A stretch of 64,000 nucleotides of DNA. Source: Endozoicomonas_A sp049275935 (GTDB taxonomy: Bacteria; Pseudomonadota; Gammaproteobacteria; Pseudomonadales; Endozoicomonadaceae). Positions 33,196-42,981 of the stretch are shown here, piece by piece; position 1 is the first letter of the stretch, and every line of letters begins with the position of its first letter. Location: NCBI RefSeq assembly GCF_049275935.1, contig NZ_CP184830.1:3720001-3784000 (forward strand), given 5' to 3'. The translations under genes were made by a program, and so were the position numbers. Below the pieces are notes generated by a model that saw only the letters and a program-made list of their open reading frames with translations, did not search any database and was not told where the DNA came from.

Positions 33196-35001
33196 ATGAA
33201 TGGAGTAAATAACGATTCAAATATTGTTGGTTCACTTTCACCAACACCTGATCAATCTACATCGATGCCAGAACCAACGGGTGTCAGCACCGGCAGGAAA
33301 ATTACTGTATGTGACAAGGGTGAACTTTCGCTACTCAAGTTGCCCAACTTGGTACAATTGAAAATTATTGGCTGTTTGAGACTTAAAGATATTGCCCGTT
33401 TAAAACAGGTGTGTACTTACTTTCGAGAGGTTATTAAAGAAGAAGACCTTCTGGCAAAGGCATGGTATCACCGCTTTTCTTCAGCACACCAGTCGTTACT
33501 AAAGACAGTTATCTCCGCAAAAAATGATGAACAACTCAGCCGTTGGGTGGGGCATTTTACGAATAATCAAGTGTTAACCCGATCACTTATAAAACGCCGA
33601 AAGAATGCTTATTTTCCTGCTCTGGTCTTTTTCAACAACACTGATTTAATGTCGCAATGCAAAACGTTTAATTTAGAGACGAAAGCCACTATTTCCCATA
33701 GACGCCCTATCAGATCGGCCACTTTCAGCACCGATGGCCTCCACTTGGTGACTGCCAGTAATGATGGCACGGCGAGAATCTATGACCAGGAGGACAATGG
33801 ATCATGGCAAGAAAAAGCCATCATTTCCCATTATGGCGCGGTCAGATCAGCTACCTTCAGTGACGATGGCCGCCACGTGGTGACCACCAGTGACGATAAA
33901 ACCACAAAAATCTTCGGTTGGGAGGCTAATGGAAGATGGGAAGAAAAAGCCATCTTTCGTCATAATGACTGCATCAACTCGGCTAACTTCAGCCCTGATG
34001 GCCGCCATCTGATGATCACCAGTGACGACGACATTGCAAAAATCTATGGTCATGATGAGGATGGATTATGGGAAGAAAAAGTCATCATTTCCCATGATAA
34101 CAAGATCGTTTCAGCCGTCTTTAGCTCCGACGGCCGTCTCGTGGTGACCGCCAGTTACGACCACAGGGCGAAAATCTACGGCTATGAGGATGATGGTTCA
34201 TGGAAAGAAAAAGCCAGAATTACTCATGATGACTGTGTCATCTCGGCTAATTTAAGCGACGATGGTCGCCGTTTGCTGACCGCCAGTTGGGATGGCACTG
34301 CGAAAATATACGGCCAGGAGGCGGGTGGTACATGGCAAGAACAAGCGACCATTGACCATGAAGACGGTGTCAATTTAGCTACCATTAGCGCCGATGGATA
34401 CCATGTGGTTACCGTCAGTGGCGATTGCAGTGTGAAAATCCATGGCTATGAGGACGATGGAACATGGAAAGAAAAAGTCACTATTTTTCATAGAGATGTG
34501 GTCAATACAGCCTCTTTCAGCCCCGATGGCTGCCATCTGGTGACCACCAGTGACGATGGCACGGCGATAATCTGTGGCCAGAAGGCGGGTGCGGGTGGAT
34601 TATGGGAAGAAAAAGCCATCATCGACCATGGCGGCTATGACTGCGTCAATTCAGCCACCTTCAGCGCCGATAGTCGTCATATGGTTTCTGCCGGTTACGA
34701 TGGCAGAGTGATAATTTATGGCCATGACGACGATGGTTTGTGGAAAAAAAAGTCCGAAATTGAACATGACGATTCGGTCACCTCAGCTACCTTCAGTGCC
34801 GATGGCCGCCATCTGGTGACTACCAGTTACGACAACATGGCGAAAATCATTGGCCAGGAAACTGATGAATCATGGGTAGAAAAAGCCGCGATTTACCAAT
34901 GGGAGTCGGAAATATCAGCCACTTTCAGCAACGACGTTAGCCATCTGGTTACCGTCAGCTACCATGACAGGGTGCAAATCATTAAACTATTCATCGATTG
35001 A
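33196..35001 (+). CDS. F-box-like/WD40-repeat protein 2
   Basis: A 601-residue paralogue with polar N-terminus (MNGVNNDSNIVGSLSPTPDQ), the F-box-like segment LKLPNLVQLKIIGCLRLKDI, and ten WD40-like repeats. Repeats 5 and 6 deviate from the core (VISANLSDDGRRLLTAS, VNLATISADGYHVVTVS). A 183-bp stretch in the N-terminal domain is identical to WD40 gene 1 (33486-33668 versus 26471-26653), although the flanks differ, which points to gene conversion. The ribosome-binding site is weak (TTGAGTAAGCGAGC). Confidence 0.8.
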   Translation: MNGVNNDSNIVGSLSPTPDQSTSMPEPTGVSTGRKITVCDKGELSLLKLPNLVQLKIIGCLRLKDIARLKQVCTYFREVIKEEDLLAKAWYHRFSSAHQSLLKTVISAKNDEQLSRWVGHFTNNQVLTRSLIKRRKNAYFPALVFFNNTDLMSQCKTFNLETKATISHRRPIRSATFSTDGLHLVTASNDGTARIYDQEDNGSWQEKAIISHYGAVRSATFSDDGRHVVTTSDDKTTKIFGWEANGRWEEKAIFRHNDCINSANFSPDGRHLMITSDDDIAKIYGHDEDGLWEEKVIISHDNKIVSAVFSSDGRLVVTASYDHRAKIYGYEDDGSWKEKARITHDDCVISANLSDDGRRLLTASWDGTAKIYGQEAGGTWQEQATIDHEDGVNLATISADGYHVVTVSGDCSVKIHGYEDDGTWKEKVTIFHRDVVNTASFSPDGCHLVTTSDDGTAIICGQKAGAGGLWEEKAIIDHGGYDCVNSATFSADSRHMVSAGYDGRVIIYGHDDDGLWKKKSEIEHDDSVTSATFSADGRHLVTTSYDNMAKIIGQETDESWVEKAAIYQWESEISATFSNDVSHLVTVSYHDRVQIIKLFID

Positions 35002-35097
35002 TTGTTTGCTTGCTCGGTACTCCGGTCACCCCGAAGATGAGCGTGCGATCCGGGCTTATCCATCTGAGTGACGTTGCTCTGCGTGTGCTGAAAGACA

Positions 35098-35115
35098 GAA
35101 ACTTTTGTTAGTTTC
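35098..35115 (+). promoter_or_regulatory. WD40-gene leader palindrome, gene 3
   Basis: GAAACT-TTTGTT-AGTTTC is an exact inverted repeat, followed by TTATGAACTTTTATTTCA. The start codon lies about 105 nt further on. Confidence 0.6.
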
Positions 35116-35220
35116 ACTTAACAACCTGTTATGAACTTTTATTTCATCACCGATTCTAACCCGTGGCATCAATTTTAAATGTTCTTTTTAATTGAGGGTA
35201 AATACTAGGAGTAACAGAGC

Positions 35221-37044
35221 ATGAATGGAGTCAATAACAACTCCAATATTGTCGGTTCACTTTCGCCAAGACCTGATCAATCTACATCGATGCCAGCACC
35301 AAAGGGTGTCAATACAGGCAGGAAAATTACTGTATGTGACGAGGATGAACTTTCACTAGTCAATTTGCCCAGCTTGGCACAATTGAAAATTATTGGCTGT
35401 TTGAAACTTAAAGATATTGCCCGTTTAAAACAGGTGTGTACCCACTTTCGAGAGGTTATTAAAGAAGAAGACATTCTGGCAAAGGCATGGTATCGCCGCC
35501 TTTCTTCTGCACACCAGTCCCTGCTAAAGACAGTCGTCACTGCAAAAAATGTTCAGCAACTCAGTGGTTGGCTGGGGCAGTTTACGAATAATCAGGTGTT
35601 AATCAAGTCACTTGTAGAACGCCGAAACCATGCTTATTTTCCTGCGCTGCTCTTTTTCAACAACACTGATTTAATGTCGCAACGCAAAACGTTTAATTTA
35701 GAGACTAAAGTCACTATTTCCCATAGAAGCGATGTCAACTCGGCCACTTTCAGCACCGATGGCCTCCACTTGGTGACAGCCAGTTATGATGGCACGGCGA
35801 GAATCTACGACCAGGAGGACAATGGATCATGGCAAAAAAAAGCCATCATTTCCCATGATGACTTGGTCAGATCAGCCACCTTCAGCACCGATGGCCGCCA
35901 CGTGATGACCATCGGTTGCGATCACAAGGTGAAAATCTATGGCCGTGATGACGATGGATCATGGCAGGCAAAAGCCATCATTTCCCATGTTGCCCGTGTT
36001 GAATCAGCCACCTTCAGCACAGATTGTCGCTATTTGGTGACCGCCAGCCACGATGGCACGGCGAAAATCTATGGCCATGAGGACGATGGATCATGGAAAG
36101 AAAAAGCGATCATTTGCCATGGTAAATATGTTAATTCGGCCAACTTCAGCAACAGCAGCGATAGCCACCATGTCGTGACCACCGGTGACGATGGCACAGC
36201 GAAAATCTATGGCCATGAGAACGATGGATCATGGAAAGAAAAAGCGATCATTTCCCATCTTGAAGAGGTCCATTCAGCCAGCTTCAGCCCAGATGATCAG
36301 CATATAGTGACTGCCAGCAGCGACTACACACTGAAGATCCTTAGCAAGGAGGACGATGGGTCATGGGTAGAGAAAGCCGCAATTTATCATGATAACTGGG
36401 CCTGCTCAGCTACCTTCAGCGCCGATAGTACCCACCTTGTGACCACCAGTTATGATTGCACGGCGAAAATCTGCAGCCTGAAGGAGGATGGAACATGGGA
36501 AGAAAAAGTAACCACTAGCCATTTTGAGTCTGACGTTTCAGCCACCTTCAGCTCCGATGGTCGCTATTTGCTGACCGCCAGTTACGATAACACGGTGACA
36601 ATCTTTGCTCTTGAGGATGGAGTATGGAGAGAAAAAGTCGCTATTCCCCACGAAAATGATCTCAGATCAGCCGCATTCAGCGCCGATGGCAGCCACCTGG
36701 TAACCGCCAGTGTAGATGGCAAGGTGAAAATTTATGCCCGTGAGGACGATGGATCATGGAAAGAAAAAAACACTATTTCCCATGCCGACGAAGTCAATTC
36801 AGCCACCTTCAGTTCCGATGGCCGCCATTTGGTGACTGCCAGCAAAGATTACACGGCGAAAATTATTGGCCAGGAGGCCGATGGATCATGGTTGGAAAAA
36901 GCCACTATTTCCCATATGGGTTGGGTCACATCAGCCACCTTCAGCAATGATGGTGGTCATGTGGTTACCGTTGGTAGCGATCGCAAAGTAAAAATTACAC
37001 AACTACTGATGCATGATTGTTTGCTTTCACTTTATATTCACTAG
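35221..37044 (+). CDS. F-box-like/WD40-repeat protein 3
   Basis: A 607-residue paralogue. The F-box-like segment is VNLPSLAQLKIIGCLKLKDI followed by ARLKQVCTHFREVI. Ten repeats follow; repeat 4 carries a three-residue insertion (SNSSDSHHVVT). The C-terminus is unusual (KITQLLMHDCLLSLYIH), longer than in other copies because the frame runs into DNA that is non-coding elsewhere. AGGAG lies upstream of the start. A decayed roxA 3' end follows on the opposite strand. Confidence 0.8.
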   Translation: MNGVNNNSNIVGSLSPRPDQSTSMPAPKGVNTGRKITVCDEDELSLVNLPSLAQLKIIGCLKLKDIARLKQVCTHFREVIKEEDILAKAWYRRLSSAHQSLLKTVVTAKNVQQLSGWLGQFTNNQVLIKSLVERRNHAYFPALLFFNNTDLMSQRKTFNLETKVTISHRSDVNSATFSTDGLHLVTASYDGTARIYDQEDNGSWQKKAIISHDDLVRSATFSTDGRHVMTIGCDHKVKIYGRDDDGSWQAKAIISHVARVESATFSTDCRYLVTASHDGTAKIYGHEDDGSWKEKAIICHGKYVNSANFSNSSDSHHVVTTGDDGTAKIYGHENDGSWKEKAIISHLEEVHSASFSPDDQHIVTASSDYTLKILSKEDDGSWVEKAAIYHDNWACSATFSADSTHLVTTSYDCTAKICSLKEDGTWEEKVTTSHFESDVSATFSSDGRYLLTASYDNTVTIFALEDGVWREKVAIPHENDLRSAAFSADGSHLVTASVDGKVKIYAREDDGSWKEKNTISHADEVNSATFSSDGRHLVTASKDYTAKIIGQEADGSWLEKATISHMGWVTSATFSNDGGHVVTVGSDRKVKITQLLMHDCLLSLYIH

Positions 37045-37135
37045 TCCACCGCTTCTTCATCAAAGAGCGGTTAAATATAGCCTCGAGTAGCCGCTCCCAT
37101 ATTCCATTGTCCACGACAGTGCGACATTGATCGTA
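37045..37135 (-). pseudogene. second decayed 3' end of a roxA-like gene
   Basis: The minus strand reads CRTVVDNGIWERLLEAI and, after a frame change, IY-stop-PLFDEEA, matching RoxA CSVVDNETRELVLDLI and IYPLFEED. DNA similarity to 30590-30670 is visible. It is clearly non-functional. Confidence 0.65.
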
Positions 37136-37235
37136 TTTCAGTAATCCTGTCACCCTGAAGATGAGTGCGCGATCCGGGCTTATCCATTCAAGAGGTTTCT
37201 TTTGAGTGACGCTACTCTGCGTGTGCTAAAAGTCA

Positions 37236-37253
37236 GAAACTGTTGTTAGTTCC
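37236..37253 (+). promoter_or_regulatory. WD40-gene leader palindrome, gene 4
   Basis: GAAACT-GTTGTT-AGTTCC matches the palindrome with one mismatch, followed by TTAAGAACTTTTACTTTAAA. The start codon of gene 4 lies 117 nt beyond its end. Confidence 0.55.
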
Positions 37254-37370
37254 ACTTAACAACATGTTAAGAACTTTTACTTTAAAACAGAATCTAACTC
37301 TAAACATCAATTTCGAATGTTTTTTTGATTGAGGATAAATACAAACTATCAAACTAAGGAGTGACAAAGC

Positions 37371-39179
37371 ATGCGGCCAGACAAGTACTACTCAATCACC
37401 GCCGTTTCATATTTACCAGATCCTGATGAACCTGAATCGAAGCGAGCAAAAACCGGTGTCAGTGAGGGTAGGGAAATTACTGCCTTTGAGAATGGTAAAC
37501 CTCCTCTACTCAATGCCTCCCGCCCGACACAATTAAATATTATTGGCCGTCTGGGGCTTAAAGATATTGCCCGTTTGAAACAGTCATGTACCCACTTTCG
37601 AGAGCTTATTAAACAAGAAGATATCCTGGCAAAGGAATGGTATCGACGTTTTTCTCCAGCTCAACAGTCTCTGATGAAGACAGTTATCAAGGCAAGAAGT
37701 GATGAGCAACTCAGAGGTTGGGTGGGGCAATTTACGAATAATCAGGCGTTAATCGAGTCACTTGTTAAGCGTCGAAAAGAGGAATGTTTTCCTGCTCTGC
37801 TCTTTTTCAACAACACTGATCTGATGTCGAAGTGCAGAACATTCAATGTCGATAAAAAAGTCACTATTTCCCATAAAGCCTTTATCAATTCAGCGACTTT
37901 CAGTAAAGACGGTCTCCACGTGGTGACTGCCAGTGACGATGGCACCGCGAAAATCTACGACAAGGAGGACGACGGGTCATGGAAAGAAAAAGCCACCATT
38001 TCCCATGATAAATCGGTCATATCAGCCACCTTCAGCGCCGATGGCCTGCACGTGTTGACCATCGGTGAAGATGACAAGGTGAAAATCTATGGCCGTAATG
38101 ATGATGGATCATGGGAAGCAAAGGCCACTATTTGCCATGATGCCTATGTCAAATCAGCCACCTTCAGCGCCGATGGCCGCTATTTGATAACTGCCAGTGA
38201 CGATGGCACGGCGATAATCTATGGCTATGAGAAGGATGGATCATGGAAAGCAAAAGCTATCATTCCCCATAATGAATTTGTCAGCTCAGCCACCTTCAGT
38301 AACGATGGCCGCCATGTGGTGACTGTCGGTGGCGACCACACAGTGAAGATCCACAGTAGGGAGAACGATGGGTCATGGCTGGAAACCGGCATAATTTATC
38401 ATAATGACTTTATCAGCTCGGTTAAGATCAACGCCGATGCTACCCGTGTGATGACCGCCAGTTATGATGGCACGGCAAAAATCTACGGTCTGGAGGAAGG
38501 TGGAATATGGGAAGAAAAAGCCGCCTTGCACTATTTTGACGATATTGATTCAGTTGCCTTCAACGCCGATGGCAGCTATCTGGTGACCGTCAGCAACAAT
38601 TACACGGTGAGAATCTATGGCCTTGAAGACGATGGATCATTGGAATTTAAAACCGGTATTCGTCATAAAAATAAGGTCAAATCAGCCGCCTTCAGTGCCG
38701 ATGGCAGCCATTTGGTGACCGCCAGTTATGATGGCACGGCGAAAATCTATGGTAAGAAGGCGGATGATGGGTCATGGGAAAAGAAAGCCACCATTTACCA
38801 TGGAGGCGATGTCAATTCAGCCACATTCAGTCCCGATGGCCGCTATGTGGTGACCGCCAGTGACGATGGCAAGGTGAAAATTTATGGCCGTGAGGACGAT
38901 GGATCATGGAAAGAAAAAACCACCATTTGCCATAATAGTCGAGTCTATTCGGCCACATTCAGTTCTGATGGTTACCATATCGTCACCGCCAGTAAAGATA
39001 AAACGGTGAAAATTATTGGCTTGGGGGCGGATGGATTATGGAAAGAAAAAGCCACAATTTCCCATGGCGGGCTGGTCTCATCAGCCGCCTTCAGTGACGA
39101 CTGTAGCCATGTGCTTACCACCGCCGCCAACGGTGGCTATCACAAGGCGAAAATTACTGAGCTGCGGATAAATGAATAA
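37371..39179 (+). CDS. F-box-like/WD40-repeat protein 4
   Basis: A 602-residue paralogue of a second subgroup. The N-terminus has a basic patch (PESKRAKTG), the F-box-like segment is NASRPTQLNIIGRLGLKDI then ARLKQSCTHFRELI, and the linker is ECFPALLFFNNTDLMSKCRTF. There are ten repeats; repeats 5 and 6 are the least regular (ISSVKINADATRVMTAS, IDSVAFNADGSYLVTVS). AAGGAG precedes the start. The 3' 540 bp were duplicated to 43756-44295. Confidence 0.8.
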   Translation: MRPDKYYSITAVSYLPDPDEPESKRAKTGVSEGREITAFENGKPPLLNASRPTQLNIIGRLGLKDIARLKQSCTHFRELIKQEDILAKEWYRRFSPAQQSLMKTVIKARSDEQLRGWVGQFTNNQALIESLVKRRKEECFPALLFFNNTDLMSKCRTFNVDKKVTISHKAFINSATFSKDGLHVVTASDDGTAKIYDKEDDGSWKEKATISHDKSVISATFSADGLHVLTIGEDDKVKIYGRNDDGSWEAKATICHDAYVKSATFSADGRYLITASDDGTAIIYGYEKDGSWKAKAIIPHNEFVSSATFSNDGRHVVTVGGDHTVKIHSRENDGSWLETGIIYHNDFISSVKINADATRVMTASYDGTAKIYGLEEGGIWEEKAALHYFDDIDSVAFNADGSYLVTVSNNYTVRIYGLEDDGSLEFKTGIRHKNKVKSAAFSADGSHLVTASYDGTAKIYGKKADDGSWEKKATIYHGGDVNSATFSPDGRYVVTASDDGKVKIYGREDDGSWKEKTTICHNSRVYSATFSSDGYHIVTASKDKTVKIIGLGADGLWKEKATISHGGLVSSAAFSDDCSHVLTTAANGGYHKAKITELRINE

Positions 39180-39213
39180 TTGATTGTTTGCCTTTACCGT
39201 GTGCTGAAAGGCA

Positions 39214-39231
39214 GAAACTGTTGTTAGTTTC
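39214..39231 (+). promoter_or_regulatory. WD40-gene leader palindrome, gene 5
   Basis: GAAACT-GTTGTT-AGTTTC is an exact inverted repeat followed by TTATGAACTTTTACTTTAAA, about 118 nt before the start codon. Confidence 0.6.
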
Positions 39232-39349
39232 ACTTAACACCCTGTTATGAACTTTTACTTTAAAACAGAATCCAACCCTTAGTTTCAATTTTGGATGTTC
39301 TTCCTGATTGAAGATAAACACAAACTATTAAACTAAGGATTGACCAAGC

Positions 39350-41164
39350 ATGGAATCAATAAGCAACAACTCAAAAGCTGCCTTTTCATATTTACCAAAA
39401 CCTCCTCAATCTATATCGGAGCATGCACCAACGGGTGCCAGTGGGGGTAGGGAAATCACTGTATCTGTGAGCAGTGAACCTCAGCTACTCAATTTGTCTC
39501 GCCCCACACCATTAAATATTATTGGTTATTTGGGACTTAAAGATGTTACCCGTTTGAAACAGGTATCTAGCCAATTTCAAGAGCTTGTTAAACAAGAAGA
39601 TATTCTGGCAAAGGAATGGTACCACCGTTTTTCTTCAGCACACCAGTCTCTACTGAAGACAACCACCGCCGCAAGAAGTGATCAGCAACTCAGTGCCTGG
39701 CTGGGGCAATTTACGAATAATCAGGCGCTAATCCAGTCACTTGTTAAACGTCGGGAAGAGGCTTGTTTTCCTGCTCTGCTCTTTTTCAACAATGCCGATC
39801 TAATGTCGCAGTGTGAAACATTTAATGTCGATAAAAAAGTCACTATTTACCATGAGGCCTTAATCCGTTCAGCGGCTTTCAGTAAAGATGGTCTCAACGT
39901 GGTGACTGCCAGTCACGATGGCATGGCGAAAATCTATCAAAAGGAGTCCGACGGATCATGGAAAGGAAAAGCCGTCATTCTCCATGATGATGGCGTCGAA
40001 TCGGCTAGCTTAAGCGATGATGGTCGTCACGTGGTGACCATCGGTGATGATGAAGAGGTGAAAATCTGTAGCTTGAATGACGATGGTTTATGGGAAAAGA
40101 AGGCCACCATTTCCCATGATTCCTGCGTAGAGTCAGCCACCTTCAGTGCCGATGGTCGCTATTTGGTCATTGCCAGTGATGATGGCACGGCAAAAATCTA
40201 TGGCTATGAGGATGATGGATCATGGAAAGCAAAAGCTACCATTTTTCATGATGCATGGGTTAATTCAGCCACTTTCAGCGCCAATAGCTCTCATTTAGTG
40301 ACCGCCAGTGGCGATCACACAGCGAAGATCTACAGCAAGATGGGCGATGGACTATGGGTGGAAAAAGCCACAATTGATCATGATGACTGGGTCAGCTCAG
40401 CTACCTTCAGCCCCGATAGCACCCATGTGGTGACCGCCAGTTATGATGGCACGGCAAAAATATACGGCCAGAAGGAGGGTGGAACCTGGGAAGAAGAAGC
40501 GAAAATTTACCATGTTGATGATGTCGATTCAGCTACCTTCAGCGCTGATAGCAGCCATCTGGTGACCGTCAGCAATTGTACGGTGAAAATCTATGGTCAT
40601 GAGGATGACGGGCCATGGAAAGAAAAAGCCATTATTTTACATAAGGAAGTAGTCAACTCAGCGACCTTCAGCGCTGATTGCAATCATTTGGTGACCGCCA
40701 GTGTTGATGGCAAGGCGAAAATCTTCGGCCAGGATGGGGATGGAACATGGGAGAAAAAAACCACCATTTACCATAAGAACGAAGTCAATTCAGCCAGCTT
40801 TAGTGCCGATGGCCTTTACCTGGTGACCGCCGGTGAAGATGGAAAGGTGAAAATTTATGGCCATGACAATGATGGAGTATGGGAAAAATTAGCCACCTTT
40901 TCCCACAAAGCAGGGGTCAACTCAGCCACCTTCGGTCCCGATGGCTGCCATCTGATAACTGTCAGCAGAGATTCAACGTCGAAAATTATTGGCCTGAGGG
41001 CTGATGGATCATGGGTAGAAAAAGCCACAATTTCCTTTGGGTGGGGGGTTGAATCAGCCACCTTCAGTAACGACTGTGGCCATGTGCTTACCACCGCCAG
41101 CAGTGGCTATCCCGGTGGCTATAACAAGGTGAAAATCTTTGAACTACGGAAAATGAATAATTGA
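39350..41164 (+). CDS. F-box-like/WD40-repeat protein 5
   Basis: A 604-residue paralogue whose N-terminal domain differs most from the others (MESISNNSKAAFSYLPKPPQ; F-box-like NLSRPTPLNIIGYLGLKDV then TRLKQVSSQFQELV). Ten repeats follow, with one shortened blade (VDSATFSADSSHLVTVSNCTVKIYG). It ends FELRKMNN. The start has AAGGA. It is convergent with the lipoprotein gene, 32 nt away. Its repeats 2-10 are nearly the same as in gene 6, but the N-terminal domains differ. Confidence 0.8.
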   Translation: MESISNNSKAAFSYLPKPPQSISEHAPTGASGGREITVSVSSEPQLLNLSRPTPLNIIGYLGLKDVTRLKQVSSQFQELVKQEDILAKEWYHRFSSAHQSLLKTTTAARSDQQLSAWLGQFTNNQALIQSLVKRREEACFPALLFFNNADLMSQCETFNVDKKVTIYHEALIRSAAFSKDGLNVVTASHDGMAKIYQKESDGSWKGKAVILHDDGVESASLSDDGRHVVTIGDDEEVKICSLNDDGLWEKKATISHDSCVESATFSADGRYLVIASDDGTAKIYGYEDDGSWKAKATIFHDAWVNSATFSANSSHLVTASGDHTAKIYSKMGDGLWVEKATIDHDDWVSSATFSPDSTHVVTASYDGTAKIYGQKEGGTWEEEAKIYHVDDVDSATFSADSSHLVTVSNCTVKIYGHEDDGPWKEKAIILHKEVVNSATFSADCNHLVTASVDGKAKIFGQDGDGTWEKKTTIYHKNEVNSASFSADGLYLVTAGEDGKVKIYGHDNDGVWEKLATFSHKAGVNSATFGPDGCHLITVSRDSTSKIIGLRADGSWVEKATISFGWGVESATFSNDCGHVLTTASSGYPGGYNKVKIFELRKMNN

Positions 41165-41196
41165 TTGCTTGCTTTCATTCTCCAATATCCCCGACG

Positions 41197-41754
41197 TTAC
41201 TTCAAATTGCCCAGCATTCTGGCTATGGCCGCTTCGGCTCTGGCCAGCCGTGTTTCATTGCTCAGTCCGGGAACAATCGTGCCCTGGGCAACCCCTTTCC
41301 ACAGGGCGTCGCCGGTATTGGCCCGAATCAGGGCAATGGCTATGGTCAGTTTTTCCTGGCCCGGCTCAGTGACCAGTCCCGGCGTTGTGCCAAAGAATTG
41401 AATCAGTTCTGCGTCGGAGACGATGGAATCGGAAGCAATGCCATAGCGAACAATCAATGAATTCTGTGAGATCTGGTCAGGATCGATAGTCATTTTCGCT
41501 GACAGCTGTTTGGCTATCTCGAATTCTATTGTTTGATAAGCACTCTCACGGCTGGGGAACATCGGGTCCGCTTCTTCGGGGATAATGGGCTCGAACATCA
41601 GACCATCAAAATCGGCTAAAGAGAATCGATGCAGAGGCGAAGAAGTAATCGACAGGGGGGCGACCTGGGGATTTTTCTGAGGAGCCGTCAGGCTTACGCA
41701 ACCTGGAAGGACTATGGAAATAAGCGCCACCATGGCAAGCGACATTGTTCTCAT
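41197..41754 (-). CDS. lipoprotein, DUF4136-like, copy 1
   Basis: The 185-residue protein has a lipoprotein signal (MRTMSLAMVALISIVLPGC, lipobox LPGC with Cys 19). The C-terminal part (LTIAIALIRANTGDALWKGVAQGTIV...RLARAEAAIARML) resembles the DUF4136 pattern of small outer-membrane-associated lipoproteins. GGGAG precedes the start. It lies downstream of the (broken) astB copy. The second copy at 46316-46873 differs at a few residues only. Confidence 0.75.
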   Translation of the reverse strand: MRTMSLAMVALISIVLPGCVSLTAPQKNPQVAPLSITSSPLHRFSLADFDGLMFEPIIPEEADPMFPSRESAYQTIEFEIAKQLSAKMTIDPDQISQNSLIVRYGIASDSIVSDAELIQFFGTTPGLVTEPGQEKLTIAIALIRANTGDALWKGVAQGTIVPGLSNETRLARAEAAIARMLGNLK

Positions 41755-41820
41755 TTTTTTCTCCCATGAAATGGATGAGCTGATTCTATCACTTGCGGAG
41801 ATAAAATCAGCTCCGGGCCT

Positions 41821-42948
41821 TTACACCTGTTGGAACTGATAAATAGACCCCAGTTTCAGAAGGCCGGTTAACTCATCCAGTGCTGTGCGAGACTCAATCA
41901 GAAGTTCAGGATCGGCAAGATCGGCTTCAGTCAGCCTGTCGCGGTAATGCTTTTCAACCCAGTGGCAGAGTGTTACATAGAGAGTGTCGTTTATCAGGCA
42001 GGCCTGGTTGGTGGCAGCCAGTTCCTCAGAAGTCAGCACAACTCTCAGGCGCAGGCAGGCAGGTCCACCACCATTATTCATACTTTGACCCAGGTCGAAC
42101 ACTTTGATGTTATTGATGGGATTATCGGATGCAACCAGCCCTTCCAGATAGGTTGCAACCTGTCGATCGCTCTGGCAATCAGAGGGAACAACAATAGTCA
42201 TATCACGATCGGAAGTGCTGAGCAGCTGGCTGTTGAACAGGTAACTTTTCACTGCCTTGAGTTGATGGATGCGGGCAACAGCCTGTGAGGCTTCCAGACT
42301 CTGTCGAGCCGGAAACTTTGTCGGAGCTGGCCGGGCGTCATCAAAGCTGTAACGGCCATAAACAAAGAACTCTACCCCTTCGTCTCCATAGTTCTGACAG
42401 AAACGGGTATGGTTGGCTGCACCCTCATCACCGAAGTGAGAGCTACTGACAAGTGCAGGATGATGCGTAAAATGTTCCTCGCTGGAGAAAACGGCTTTTA
42501 GAATTCTGCCTGTTATCTCATGCTCAATGGAGCGGTGAAACTTGCTGCACAGGTTTGCAGGTGTAAAGTGCACGGTGCCAGAGGTTGTATCGGCGCTGGG
42601 TGATACGCTAGCGGCATTAGCGGTCCACATGGTGGATGCAGAACTGCATGCGGCAAGAATTTTGGGCACCTGTCGTTAGGCTTCGGCAAGCACTTGTTCA
42701 TCACTGCCGCTAAAACCAAGCTTGCGCAGGGTATAAACGTCTGGTCTTTCCTGGGGTGCCAGCACTCCCTGTACTAAACCCATGTCGTGCAATGCCTTCA
42801 TTTTCGCCAGACCCTGTAAAGCAGCCTGTTTGGGATTGGAAGGCGCTGACTGATGATGGGTTGAGGCGATATTGCCCAGAGACAGGCCAGCATAGTTATG
42901 GGTTGGACCTACCAGGCCATCAAAATTGGCTTCAACAGTTTTATTCAT
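41821..42948 (-). pseudogene. astB: N-succinylarginine dihydrolase, inactivated copy
   Basis: Compared with the intact copy at 46940-48283 this one has two lesions. Codon 91 is TAA instead of TCA (plus-strand position about 42676), and 216 bp are missing, replacing residues 231-303 with a single Lys. The missing part includes the His expected to match catalytic His248 of E. coli AstB (H251 in the intact copy). The N-terminal 90 codons and the rest (from MPKILAACSS) remain as separate open frames. No function is expected. Confidence 0.92.
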
Positions 42949-42981
42949 ATCTCTTCTATTCCGATCTCGGAGCCAGCGTTA

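Noticed and set aside
42676..42948. 90-codon N-terminal astB fragment as a separate small gene
   Set aside because: It ends at a point-mutated codon relative to intact astB; it is the front of a pseudogene.
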